Origin: Planktomarina temperata RCA23
Lineage (GTDB): Bacteria; Pseudomonadota; Alphaproteobacteria; Rhodobacterales; Rhodobacteraceae
NCBI RefSeq assembly: GCF_000738435.1
Contig: NZ_CP003984.1
Span: 1,612,001 to 1,676,000 of the forward strand
Reading direction: 5' to 3'
DNA: 64,000 bases
This document shows, one piece after another, positions 40,066-47,762 of this stretch. A program made the position numbers and the translations under genes. Below the pieces are notes generated by a model. It made no database searches, was not told where the DNA came from, and worked only from the letters and a program-made list of their open reading frames with translations. Numbering within the stretch: the first letter of the stretch is position 1; the number at the start of each line of letters is the position of its first letter.

Positions 40066-40209
40066 ATGGACAACTTTTTCTCAAACGCCCGTAAATCAAA
40101 TGCCGAGGAAGCGCGCCGCTTGGAAACCAAAGAGGCGATCAAGGATGCGATTGGTGCATTCGCAATCATCGCGATGCTTTATATCGGTCTGTTTATCCCG
40201 AGCCTCTAG
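40066..40209 (+). CDS. Small membrane protein (47 residues)
   Basis: From ATG at 40066 with GGGAGC seven bases upstream, the product is a charged N-terminal half (NARKSNAEEARRLETKEAIK) followed by one hydrophobic helix, FAIIAMLYIGLFIPSL. It lies between recG and a convergent Hint gene. The good ribosome-binding site and the amphipathic-then-membrane layout support a real small protein. No family is recognised. Confidence 0.6.
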   Translation: MDNFFSNARKSNAEEARRLETKEAIKDAIGAFAIIAMLYIGLFIPSL

Positions 40210-40260
40210 CCGAGGGCACAGATGCAATGCGCCTCTTGAATAAGGTGGAAGCGTGACGTG

Positions 40261-41286
40261 TTAAAGGCAGAGCAGAGGTTTTTTGTTCTTCTTGTGACGC
40301 GCGATCAGCTGCCGCTGCTGGCGATTTTCGGGGCAAAGCGCGGCCAAGCGGTGCTGGCTTGGTGCGGTCATCAGTTCTGGAAATATAGCAAACAGCTCGG
40401 CGCGGGCGGCTGAGGAGATGGATTTCAGGGCCTCCGGGCCGGTATGCAGGCTCTCGCAGGGCGCACCATTGGCAAATATCACCTCATGTTGATCAAATAA
40501 GAGGTGGATATATGTCACTTCGGTGCAATCTGTGTCGATATGAATTCCCGGCAAATCTGTGAGCTTTACCGCGGCAATCAAGCTGTCCTGCGTGCCAAAC
40601 ATGCGCTGATTGATGGGCGATGACACCAAAACCCGATGTTGGCGGGAAAGGCGTAGGGGCTCACGAGGCAGACCCTGGCCTAAGGCACCGATGGAAATTT
40701 CGATGGGTCTAAATCTGTCTTTGGGGAAATAGGGTGCGAGTTTTACCGATCTTCTCCCGATCCAACGGATGGTTTGTGGACCGTGGTGCCGGGTGCGCAC
40801 AAGATCGCCCACACAGAGCGTTTCTACGCGCCTTGCACCGGCCGGGGTGTCAATCCAAGTTCCCGCAGTAAAACAGGGCGTAGTTTGCTGCGCGATCTGC
40901 GCATAGGGCATAGGATCGCCCAAAGAGAAGTTCGAAAGGCTGTAGGTCACCCCATCCGTTAGATCTTGCGTGAAAAGCAAGTAGCCCTCCACTTGAGACG
41001 ACGCGAGCATGCGCCAAACCTTGAAGCTCGTTCCGTCCGAGCCAGTGACCGTCCAAGACCCACCTACTCTTGCGTTGCTATTGTGGATGATACCATTCAG
41101 CGATTTTAGCAGCTCTAAGCTGGTATCCGTAATTGTCAGCTGTGCATCACTATCGGTAAACACGAGGGTTTCGATTTGCGTATTGGCCTCGTCATAGGTG
41201 AACGATCCTGTGTTTCCCCAAGTGAATCCACCCCCCAAAACATTGGGTGCAGTGCCATCGATTGCGTGCAGAGTATGATCAGGCAT
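40261..41286 (-). CDS. Hint-domain protein (hedgehog/intein-type autoprocessing fold)
   Basis: This 341-residue protein has a beta-rich N-terminal region (residues 1-130) and a Hint domain starting at Cys138 in TPCFTAGTWIDTPAGARRVE, then VGDLVRTRHHGPQTIRWIGRR, LRLSRQHRVLVSS and TEVTYIHLLFDQHEVIFANG. These are the landmarks of the roseobacter Hint_2 family, often joined to RTX or secreted proteins. The family is thought to self-cleave at the cysteine, but no C-terminal extein is obvious. No classic signal peptide is seen. A consensus CtrA box and a perfect AT-rich palindrome lie upstream. Confidence 0.88.
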   Translation of the reverse strand: MPDHTLHAIDGTAPNVLGGGFTWGNTGSFTYDEANTQIETLVFTDSDAQLTITDTSLELLKSLNGIIHNSNARVGGSWTVTGSDGTSFKVWRMLASSQVEGYLLFTQDLTDGVTYSLSNFSLGDPMPYAQIAQQTTPCFTAGTWIDTPAGARRVETLCVGDLVRTRHHGPQTIRWIGRRSVKLAPYFPKDRFRPIEISIGALGQGLPREPLRLSRQHRVLVSSPINQRMFGTQDSLIAAVKLTDLPGIHIDTDCTEVTYIHLLFDQHEVIFANGAPCESLHTGPEALKSISSAARAELFAIFPELMTAPSQHRLAALCPENRQQRQLIARHKKNKKPLLCL

Positions 41287-41315
41287 TATGACTGCGCTTT
41301 ATGTTATAAAGATAA

Positions 41316-41335
41316 TTAATCAAAAAATTGATTAA
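41316..41335. promoter_or_regulatory. Perfect AT-rich inverted repeat upstream of the Hint gene
   Basis: TTAATCAA (41316-41323) and TTGATTAA (41328-41335) are perfect inverted repeats around AAAA, 30 bases upstream of the Hint gene start at 41286. It could be an operator for a dimeric regulator. There is no GC stem, so a terminator is unlikely. Confidence 0.4.
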
Positions 41336-41362
41336 ATTTGCAGTCAATGTGTCTTCAACTGG

Positions 41363-41378
41363 TTAATTCTGCGTTAAC
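41363..41378. promoter_or_regulatory. Consensus CtrA box upstream of the Hint gene
   Basis: TTAA (41363-41366), seven bases, TTAAC (41374-41378) match the CtrA consensus exactly, and read on the minus strand it also gives TTAA-N7-TTAACC. It lies about 80 bases upstream of the Hint gene start and 12 bases past the stop of the NifU-like gene. That makes the Hint gene the likely target. Confidence 0.55.
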
Positions 41379-41389
41379 AATATATCGGA

Positions 41390-41842
41390 TTATGCTGAAT
41401 TTTGTGCAGCGATGCTGGCGCAAGCCTCGGCTGTGGCGTCGAGCGATAAAAGAATGCTTGCGTGTCGGTTCTTATACTCAGAAGCGGGCGCGAGCACCTC
41501 AAAACCGTCAAACGGTGGGCCGGGCGGTGGCCCTCCGGATTTAAGCATCGCAGCCAGCTCATCGCGCGCGCGCACCACCTCTTCAGCGGAGCGGCCAATG
41601 ATGTTTTGCGCCGCTACACTTGCCGCCGCTTGGCCAAGGGCGCAGGCTTTCACATTTTGCGCAAATTCAGTAATTTTGCCATTTTGCATAATGACATCAA
41701 CCGTCACCTTCGATCCACAAAGCGGCGAGCGTTTCATGGCGCTGGCGTCTGGATTGTCCAGACTGCCCACATGCGGCATCTGCGCTGCGAGGGCGAGAAT
41801 GCGTGTGGAATAAAGTTTGATCAACTCAATTTGTTCAGTCAT
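41390..41842 (-). CDS. NifU/IscU-like iron-sulphur cluster scaffold protein
   Basis: From ATG at 41842 the protein has 150 residues in the IscU/SufU fold. Two of the usual three cluster cysteines are placed correctly: Cys42 in RSPLCGSKV and Cys67 in KACALGQAAAS. Where IscU has its third cysteine (the RxxCS motif) this protein has NRHASILL; Cys141 lies further on. It may therefore bind clusters differently or act in another way. It is divergent from hisI with 67 bases between. The longer frame from 41944 is not supported. Confidence 0.82.
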   Translation of the reverse strand: MTEQIELIKLYSTRILALAAQMPHVGSLDNPDASAMKRSPLCGSKVTVDVIMQNGKITEFAQNVKACALGQAAASVAAQNIIGRSAEEVVRARDELAAMLKSGGPPPGPPFDGFEVLAPASEYKNRHASILLSLDATAEACASIAAQNSA

Positions 41843-41909
41843 TGTTTGGACATTCCCCGTTGCACCCAATAGATAAGCCGCAGAAGTGAAATGCAAGAGG
41901 AGGTCTGAC

Positions 41910-42266
41910 ATGTTCGACCCGCAAACGTTAAAATATGATGCCAACGGACTGTTGCCGGTGATTGCTCAATGCGCTGAGACGCATGAAGTTTTAATGTTGG
42001 CTTGGATGAATGCGGAAGCGGTGACCGAAACCTTGCGCAGCCGCAGCGTGACCTATTGGTCCCGGTCACGGCAGAGTTTTTGGGTGAAAGGGGCAACCAG
42101 CGGACACCGGCAGACATTGGTCGATCTGCGGTACGATTGCGATCAAGATTGCCTTTTGGCGATCGTGATGCAGGAAGGACCGGCCTGCCACACCAATCGC
42201 CGCAGCTGCTTTTATACGTCGGTTATCATGGGTGATACGCGTGAATTAAGTCAGCCAATTGTCTGA
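41910..42266 (+). CDS. hisI: Phosphoribosyl-AMP cyclohydrolase
   Basis: HisI opens the adenine ring of phosphoribosyl-AMP, the third step of histidine synthesis. The 118 residues from ATG at 41910 show VLMLAWMNAEAV, YWSRSRQSFWVKGATSGH, the metal motif RYDCDQDCLL, and zinc cysteines Cys77, Cys93 and Cys100 (ACHTNRRSCF). Here the enzyme is single-domain, without fused HisE. It converges on gluQ; other his genes are not in the window. Confidence 0.95.
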   Translation: MFDPQTLKYDANGLLPVIAQCAETHEVLMLAWMNAEAVTETLRSRSVTYWSRSRQSFWVKGATSGHRQTLVDLRYDCDQDCLLAIVMQEGPACHTNRRSCFYTSVIMGDTRELSQPIV

Positions 42267-42283
42267 AATATATTACAATAAGA

Positions 42284-43153
42284 TCATGAATTGGAGCGTG
42301 TCGGCAGCCCGACCATCGCGCGGATATCGTCAGGACTCGCCCCTTCGCTTCGGAATTTTGCAATGGCTTTGGCGTCATCTCGCTTGGCGAGGCGCTTACC
42401 GTTGGAATCTCGAATGAGGGCGTGGTGATGGTAGATCGGCTTTGCGTAGCCCAGGAGGTGTTGCAATAAGGCATGAATGGGTGTGGCGCTCAGCAGATCG
42501 GCACCCCGCACCACATGGGTGATGTCTTGCGCCGCATCATCCACCACGACCGCAAGATGATATGCTGCGGCACCATCACTGCGGGCCAATACAGCATCTC
42601 CAATATTATCAATAAAATGATCGACATTATTAATGTGATCAATTGGTGTTATGAGGTCATCTGAAAGCTCTTGAAACGCGATCTTAGAGCAGCCCGCCAG
42701 CGCAGCCGCCATATCCAGCCGCCGCGCCTGCCCAGCAAGGAGATGGCCGGCTATATGTGGACGACAGGTCCCAGGATAGACCAGCCCATCGGGTCCCCAA
42801 TTGGGCGGTGTACCTTCTTGGGGTGCTGACGCAGCCTGTGCAATATCGCGGCGGCTGCATTTACATCCATAGATCAGCCCGCGCCCTAAAAGTGCTGTGA
42901 GAGCCGCCTCATAGGCCGCGCTGCGTGTGGCTTGGCGCAATACAGGCCCGTCCCAGGTCAGGCCGAGCCAGGCCAAGTCATCAAAGATCTGCGCCTCCCA
43001 TTCAGGCCGCGCGCGGCTTTGATCAAGATCTTCAATCCTAAGCAAAAACATGCCGCCCTGGCGGCGGGCGAAATCATGAGCCGTGATGGCGGAATAGGCA
43101 TGTCCAAGATGCAGCGGGCCCGTGGGAGAGGGGGCAAAGCGTGTGCGGATCAC
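42284..43153 (-). CDS. gluQ: Glutamyl-Q tRNA(Asp) synthetase
   Basis: GluQ (YadB) is a truncated glutamyl-tRNA synthetase that attaches glutamate to queuosine in the anticodon of tRNA-Asp. The 289 residues hold the class I HIGH-like motif HLGH at 15-18 (PSPTGPLHLGHAYS), a zinc site (GCKCSRRDI and PGTCR), and a degenerate KMSK (GKRLAKRDD). The anticodon-binding domain is absent, which distinguishes it from GltX. It overlaps the methyltransferase gene upstream by four bases. Confidence 0.94.
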   Translation of the reverse strand: MIRTRFAPSPTGPLHLGHAYSAITAHDFARRQGGMFLLRIEDLDQSRARPEWEAQIFDDLAWLGLTWDGPVLRQATRSAAYEAALTALLGRGLIYGCKCSRRDIAQAASAPQEGTPPNWGPDGLVYPGTCRPHIAGHLLAGQARRLDMAAALAGCSKIAFQELSDDLITPIDHINNVDHFIDNIGDAVLARSDGAAAYHLAVVVDDAAQDITHVVRGADLLSATPIHALLQHLLGYAKPIYHHHALIRDSNGKRLAKRDDAKAIAKFRSEGASPDDIRAMVGLPTRSNS

Positions 43154-43773
43154 AGGCGCCTCAAGATCAGAACATCCGAGCCCATTGGGGGCTCTCGCAG
43201 GTGCAAGCCATTTTCTCGATACATCAGCTCGACGCGACCTTGGTTAATCTCAGTCGTCAAAACAGCATCATAGCTGCCATGGGCGACAGTGGGGTCATTA
43301 AAGGACAGGCCGATGACCCCGCCGGGCTTTAGGTGATCAATGATCAGGCTCAAAGTTTCGGGCGGCGCGGCGCCGAGGGAAACAACGCCCGCAGCGATGA
43401 TCACCGAATATTGCCCTTCCGTCACACCGGTGATCTCACCAGGGCGCCCTTGCCAAAGGTTGGTGTAGAGCGCTCGCGCCCTGGCTTTTTCAAGCATGGG
43501 CGCTGAGATGTCCAATCCATCAATATTTGTAAATCCGGCATTTTGCAGCGCGAGGCCAGACAGACCGGTGCCGCAGCCGAAATCCAAAATACGGTCATTC
43601 AGCTGCACATAGGGTTTTAAAGCCGCGGCAATGCGGCGCGGGGTGTCATAGCCGGCTTCGGCCAAATCTTCATCATAATGAGAGGCCCAATCGGCATAGA
43701 TTTCCAAAGTTTCTTCTACCGGGCGTGGCACCCAGAGAGGGAATTTAGTGGGTAAATTGCGATCCTGCGTCAT
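43150..43773 (-). CDS. Class I SAM-dependent methyltransferase
   Basis: This 207-residue protein has the SAM-binding motif ILDFGCGTGLSGLAL, the acidic post-I segment DGLDISAPMLEKA and a VIIAAGVVSL motif. The N-terminal WASHYDEDLAEAGYDTP helix is typical of the Methyltransf_25/12 group that act on small molecules or quinones. The substrate is unknown. It overlaps gluQ by four bases and follows trmFO on the same strand, so a tRNA-related role is possible but unproven. Confidence 0.85.
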   Translation of the reverse strand: MTQDRNLPTKFPLWVPRPVEETLEIYADWASHYDEDLAEAGYDTPRRIAAALKPYVQLNDRILDFGCGTGLSGLALQNAGFTNIDGLDISAPMLEKARARALYTNLWQGRPGEITGVTEGQYSVIIAAGVVSLGAAPPETLSLIIDHLKPGGVIGLSFNDPTVAHGSYDAVLTTEINQGRVELMYRENGLHLREPPMGSDVLILRRL

Positions 43774-43811
43774 GGCGATAGCCTAGAGTTTGGTGCTGTT
43801 TTGGCAAGAGA

Positions 43812-45149
43812 TTATCGCTCCAGCCAGGCTGAAAACGTCTCTTTGGCACGGTCCGTATAGGCTTTGTAGCGCTCCTTGCGCCGCTTGCGTCCGCCCTTGA
43901 CCGTATCAATTGGTGGAAAAAGCCCGAAGTTTACATTCATCGGTTGGAAGGTCTTAGCCACAGCGCCGCCCGTGATGTGGGTGATCAATGCGCCACAACC
44001 GGTATCGGGTCCCGGCGGCGGCAGAGTGTGACCTGAGAGTTCCGCGGCCGCCATACGGCCCGCCACCATGCCCATGGCCGCGCTTTCGACATAGCCCTCA
44101 ACGCCCGTAATTTGCCCAGCAAAACGGATATTGGGCTTGCTTTTTAGCTGCATTTGCGGCGTGAGCAGGGTGGGGGAGTTGATGAAGGAATTGCGGTGAA
44201 TCCCGCCCAATCTTGCAAATTCCGCCTCTTCCAGGCCTGGGATCATACGCAATACGCGGGTTTGCGCGCCATATTTCATCTTGGTTTGAAACCCGACAAT
44301 ATTAAACAGCGTGCCCAAAGCGTTGTCCCGGCGCAGTTGCACCACCGCGTAGGGCTTATTCTCTGGATCATGGGCGTTGCACAGCCCAACCGGCTTCATC
44401 GGGCCAAAGCGCAGGGTTTCGCGGCCACGTTCGGCCATGACCTCAATCGGAAGGCAGCCGTCAAAATACCCGGCTGTTTCACCTGGTTTGAACTCGGTTT
44501 TCTCGGCCTTGAGCAGCGCATCGATGAAGGCCTCATATTGCGCTTTGCTCATCGGGCAGTTGAGATAGGCTGTGCGCTCTTCTTCGGTTTCGCCCTTGTC
44601 ATAGCGCGACTGCATCCAAGCGCGGCTCATGTCGATGCTGTCGGCATAGATGATCGGTGCAATTGCATCGAAAAAGGCCAGGGCCTCTGACCCCGTCTCC
44701 GCCTGTATCGCCTCGGCCAATGCGCCAGAGGTCAACGGTCCCGTGGCTACAATCCACTGCCCCTCATCGGGCAGATGGGTGATTTCGTCATAGGTGACGT
44801 TAATTAAAGGATGCGCATGGATCGCCGCCGTGATGCTTTTGGCATAGGGTTCGCGATCCACCGCCAAAGCACCGCCTGCGGGTATGCGATGCTTATCAGC
44901 CGTGGCCAAAATGAGGCTGCCCGCGGCCCGCATCTCCCAATGCACCAAACCCACGGCGTTTTGCTCGTCATCATCCGAACGGAAGGAGTTGGAGCATACC
45001 ATCTCACCCAAATCACCGGTTTGATGGGCAAAGGTCTCCACCTTTGGGCGCATTTCGTAAATCGTCACCGGCACGCCAAGCTGTGCTGCTTGCCATGCCG
45101 CTTCGCAACCGGCCATGCCGCCGCCGATGATGTTTAATCTTTGTGTCAT
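43812..45149 (-). CDS. trmFO: Methylenetetrahydrofolate-tRNA-(uracil-5-)-methyltransferase
   Basis: TrmFO methylates U54 of tRNA to ribothymidine with methylene-THF and FAD. From ATG at 45149 it has 445 residues, the normal length, with the FAD motif [37 protein letters not shown], the cysteine-bearing [14 protein letters not shown], and [18 protein letters not shown]. The frame is open to 45236 but the upstream codons have no support. It is the third tRNA modification gene near gluQ and mnmA. Confidence 0.96.
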   Translation of the reverse strand: MTQRLNIIGGGMAGCEAAWQAAQLGVPVTIYEMRPKVETFAHQTGDLGEMVCSNSFRSDDDEQNAVGLVHWEMRAAGSLILATADKHRIPAGGALAVDREPYAKSITAAIHAHPLINVTYDEITHLPDEGQWIVATGPLTSGALAEAIQAETGSEALAFFDAIAPIIYADSIDMSRAWMQSRYDKGETEEERTAYLNCPMSKAQYEAFIDALLKAEKTEFKPGETAGYFDGCLPIEVMAERGRETLRFGPMKPVGLCNAHDPENKPYAVVQLRRDNALGTLFNIVGFQTKMKYGAQTRVLRMIPGLEEAEFARLGGIHRNSFINSPTLLTPQMQLKSKPNIRFAGQITGVEGYVESAAMGMVAGRMAAAELSGHTLPPPGPDTGCGALITHITGGAVAKTFQPMNVNFGLFPPIDTVKGGRKRRKERYKAYTDRAKETFSAWLER

Positions 45150-45189
45150 GGCAGGCGATGTAATGGCATGCGCGGCAGAAGGGAAGAGC

Positions 45190-45978
45190 TCAGTCTTGCG
45201 ACCAATTGGGATCGCGTTTCTCAATAAAGGCGGCAATCCCTTCCTCAGTGTCCCGGTTCAGCATATTCTCCACCATGACGTTGCCGGTGTAGGCATAGGC
45301 TTGGTCTAGTGGCATCTGAATTTGCTGGTAGAAGGCGGTTTTGCCGGTCTTGACCGCAGAGCCGAGTTTGGATGCGATGAGCTCTGCCAAGGCGCGGGCG
45401 CTGGGGGCAAGCTCAATTTCCGGCACCACGCGATTGATCAGGCCGGCGTGTTTGGCCTCATCGGCCGTCATAAATTCGCCAGTGACCAACATTTCGAATG
45501 CGCGTTTGCGGGCAATGTTGCGCGAGAGCGCCACCATGGGCGTTGAGCAAAACAGGCCGATATTGACGCCATTCACTCCGAACCTCGTGCCTTCCGCTGC
45601 AACGGCCAGATCACAACTGGCCACCAGCTGACAACCTGCGGCGGTCGCGATCCCATGAACCTGGGCAATCACAGGTTGGGGGATTTCTTGCACAGTTTGC
45701 ATGAAGGTTGCACAGCGATCAAAGAGATCCTTAAAGGCCGCAGCGCCGCCATCGGCATTTTGCCGTGCCGCAGTCATTTGCTTGAGATCATGACCCGCGC
45801 AGAAGGCTTTTCCAGTTCCAGCCAGCACCACCGCCCGGATCGTTTTATCTGATTTCAATGCGTTCAATGTGTTTTGAAGCGCGGCAAGCATCTCGTCCGA
45901 GAGCGCATTGAGCCGCTCAGGTGCATTCATTGTAAGGTAGGCGACGGCGTTTTCGTCGCGGCGTGTCAAAATTGCCAT
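45190..45978 (-). CDS. Enoyl-CoA hydratase/isomerase family protein
   Basis: This crotonase-fold protein of about 262 residues shows the oxyanion-hole motifs [15 protein letters not shown] and [20 protein letters not shown]. The site where hydratases carry the first catalytic Glu has FCSTPM instead, so it may be an isomerase, another crotonase or inactive as a hydratase. Starts at 45978 (GGAG upstream) and 45990 are both possible. It is divergent from a PaaI-like thioesterase with 54 bases between, which suggests a shared acyl-CoA role. Confidence 0.85.
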   Translation of the reverse strand: MAILTRRDENAVAYLTMNAPERLNALSDEMLAALQNTLNALKSDKTIRAVVLAGTGKAFCAGHDLKQMTAARQNADGGAAAFKDLFDRCATFMQTVQEIPQPVIAQVHGIATAAGCQLVASCDLAVAAEGTRFGVNGVNIGLFCSTPMVALSRNIARKRAFEMLVTGEFMTADEAKHAGLINRVVPEIELAPSARALAELIASKLGSAVKTGKTAFYQQIQMPLDQAYAYTGNVMVENMLNRDTEEGIAAFIEKRDPNWSQD

Positions 45979-46032
45979 CTTGCTCTCCATTAACTTCCTC
46001 GTCACCATAACCAAAAGCTGAGGAGCGCGACA

Positions 46033-46455
46033 ATGGCACTTAAAATGAACGCTGCGGAACTGAAGGCTTTTTTGCTGCGCGAATTTCCGCAAGTGGCGGA
46101 TGAATTCGAAATTACAGACCTGAGCACGGAGCGGCTGGACGTGGCACTTCATGTGCAGGACAAGCATCTGCGTCCGGGTGGCACCGTCTCGGGGCCGTCA
46201 ATGTTCGCTTTGGCTGATGTGGCGGCCTATTTGCATATTCTTGCGCTGATCGGCCCAAAAGCCTTAGCGGTGACCACAAATTGCGGGATTGATTTCATGC
46301 GCAAACCCAGCGCAGGCGCGGATTTACTGTGCAAAAATGAGGTGGTCAAACTTGGCCGGTCCTTGGCTGTATGTCAGAGTATGATCTATTCAGCGGACCA
46401 AACCCAGCCGGTGGCCCGCGCCAATTTGACCTATGCCATTCCGCGTGATGGGTGA
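46033..46455 (+). CDS. PaaI-family hot-dog thioesterase
   Basis: This 140-residue hot-dog-fold protein has the PaaI pattern: HLRPGGTVSGPSMFALADVAAYLHI with an acidic residue on the central helix, then LAVTTNCGIDFMRKPSAG. It would hydrolyse acyl-CoA esters in the cytosol. It stands divergent from the crotonase gene. Downstream a weak GGTA-AAATAA-TACC hairpin followed by TTATTTTT (around 46478-46500) may terminate it. Confidence 0.88.
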   Translation: MALKMNAAELKAFLLREFPQVADEFEITDLSTERLDVALHVQDKHLRPGGTVSGPSMFALADVAAYLHILALIGPKALAVTTNCGIDFMRKPSAGADLLCKNEVVKLGRSLAVCQSMIYSADQTQPVARANLTYAIPRDG

Positions 46456-46539
46456 GGGGGGGCAGGCTGGGCGTTGGGGTAAAATAATACCTTATTTTTA
46501 GGATAATGATTTTAAACGGTTTTTTATGGCATTTCGATG

Positions 46540-46567
46540 TTGACTGCATCTCGGCAATCTCTATAAC
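46540..46567 (+). promoter_or_regulatory. Promoter of rplM-rpsI
   Basis: TTGACT (46540-46545) and TATAAC (46562-46567) are spaced by 16 bases, a strong sigma-70-type promoter. The predicted start lies about 25 bases before the rplM start codon, leaving a short leader. Confidence 0.65.
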
Positions 46568-46599
46568 CCGCTCATCACCAACCTCGATGGGTATAAAAA

Positions 46600-47058
46600 A
46601 TGAAAACCTTCTCTGCAACACCTGCAGATATCGACAAAAAATGGATTCTGATCGACGCCGAAGGCGTTGTTTTGGGCCGTTTGGCTTCGATTATCGCAAT
46701 GCGCCTGCGTGGCAAACACAAAGCCACCTTCACACCGCACATGGACATGGGCGACAATGTGATTGTGATCAATGCTGAAAAAGTTCAGCTGACGGGTAAC
46801 AAGCGCAACAAAGAAAACTACTGGCACACCGGGTACCCAGGTGGGATCAAATCCCGCACCACGGGCACGATCCTGGAGGGCAAGTATCCTGAGCGCGTTT
46901 TGACACAAGCTGTGAAGCGCATGTTGCCAGGTAACCGTCTGTCGCGTCAGATTATGACCAATCTGCGTGTCTATGCAGGCGCCGAGCATCCACATGAGGC
47001 GCAAGCCCCAGACGTATTGGATGTAAAAGTCATGAACAAGAAAAACACACGGGTATAA
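46600..47058 (+). CDS. rplM: 50S ribosomal protein L13
   Basis: This 152-residue protein of the large subunit starts [20 protein letters not shown] and has the L13 landmarks [39 protein letters not shown] and the signature [14 protein letters not shown]. Length is typical of alphaproteobacteria. It is followed three bases later by rpsI and has a good promoter upstream. Confidence 0.98.
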   Translation: MKTFSATPADIDKKWILIDAEGVVLGRLASIIAMRLRGKHKATFTPHMDMGDNVIVINAEKVQLTGNKRNKENYWHTGYPGGIKSRTTGTILEGKYPERVLTQAVKRMLPGNRLSRQIMTNLRVYAGAEHPHEAQAPDVLDVKVMNKKNTRV

Positions 47059-47061
47059 GCG

Positions 47062-47550
47062 ATGTCAGATCAAATTACATCTCTCGAAGACCTGGCAGCG
47101 GTCGCCGAAGGCACCTCTGCTGTGGTTGAAATCGCAGCGCCTCGGGAACCTGTTCGCGATGACTTGGGCCGCAGCTACGCCACTGGCAAACGTAAAGACG
47201 CGGTTGCCCGTGTCTGGATCAAACCAGGTTCCGGCAAAGTGACTGTGAACGGCAAAGATCAAGACGCTTACTTTGCGCGCCCTGTTCTGCAGCTGATCTT
47301 GCGTCAACCGATGCAGGTGGCCGGTGTTGAAGGCGAATTTGACGTGGTTGCCACAGTCAAAGGCGGCGGTTTGACAGGCCAAGCGGGCGCTGTGAAACAC
47401 GGCATCTCGAAAGCCTTGCAACTCTATGAACCCAGCCTGCGCGGCGCCCTGAAAGCCGCCGGCTTCCTGACGCGCGACAGCCGGGTCGTGGAACGCAAAA
47501 AATTCGGTAAGCGCAAAGCCCGTCGGAGCTTCCAGTTCTCGAAACGTTAA
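47062..47550 (+). CDS. rpsI: 30S ribosomal protein S9
   Basis: This 162-residue small-subunit protein has the alphaproteobacterial N-terminal extension (about 35 residues), then [48 protein letters not shown] and the basic C-terminus [14 protein letters not shown] that reaches the P site. It is co-transcribed with rplM and followed by an intrinsic terminator. Confidence 0.98.
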   Translation: MSDQITSLEDLAAVAEGTSAVVEIAAPREPVRDDLGRSYATGKRKDAVARVWIKPGSGKVTVNGKDQDAYFARPVLQLILRQPMQVAGVEGEFDVVATVKGGGLTGQAGAVKHGISKALQLYEPSLRGALKAAGFLTRDSRVVERKKFGKRKARRSFQFSKR

Positions 47551-47581
47551 AGTCTGACTTACAGATAATAAAACAATTACA

Positions 47582-47612
47582 AGGGCTTGCAGTTTTGCGA
47601 GCCCTTTTTTTA
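47582..47612 (+). terminator. Terminator of rplM-rpsI
   Basis: AGGGCTTGC and GCGAGCCCT form a nine-base stem (one G-T pair) around AGTTTT, followed by a T-run. It marks the end of core sequence; base composition falls sharply just after it. Confidence 0.88.
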
Positions 47613-47622
47613 TGGATATTAT

Positions 47623-47718
47623 GCGTAACACAAGCGTAACATCCAATTGAAATCATTGACGCAGAAGATTGTGGATGTAACATAAGCGTAACAGTTAGCA
47701 CAACTCAAAGACGTAACA
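47623..47718 (+). repeat. Five GTAACA direct repeats before the integrase gene
   Basis: GCGTAACA occurs at 47623 and 47634. GTAACA is at 47677, followed by GCGTAACA at 47686 and CGTAACA at 47712. The first four form two pairs whose GTAACA cores are exactly 11 bases apart, about one helical turn. An inverted repeat ACATCCA/TGGATGT (47639-47645 and 47672-47678) overlaps them. Candidate roles are arm-type integrase binding sites or an operator. TTGACG (47656-47661) and TAACAT (47678-47683), spaced by 16 bases, may be the integrase promoter. Confidence 0.5.
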
Positions 47719-47762
47719 TCAATGGCATATTACATGACAAAAGAGAATATTTTAATGGAGGG

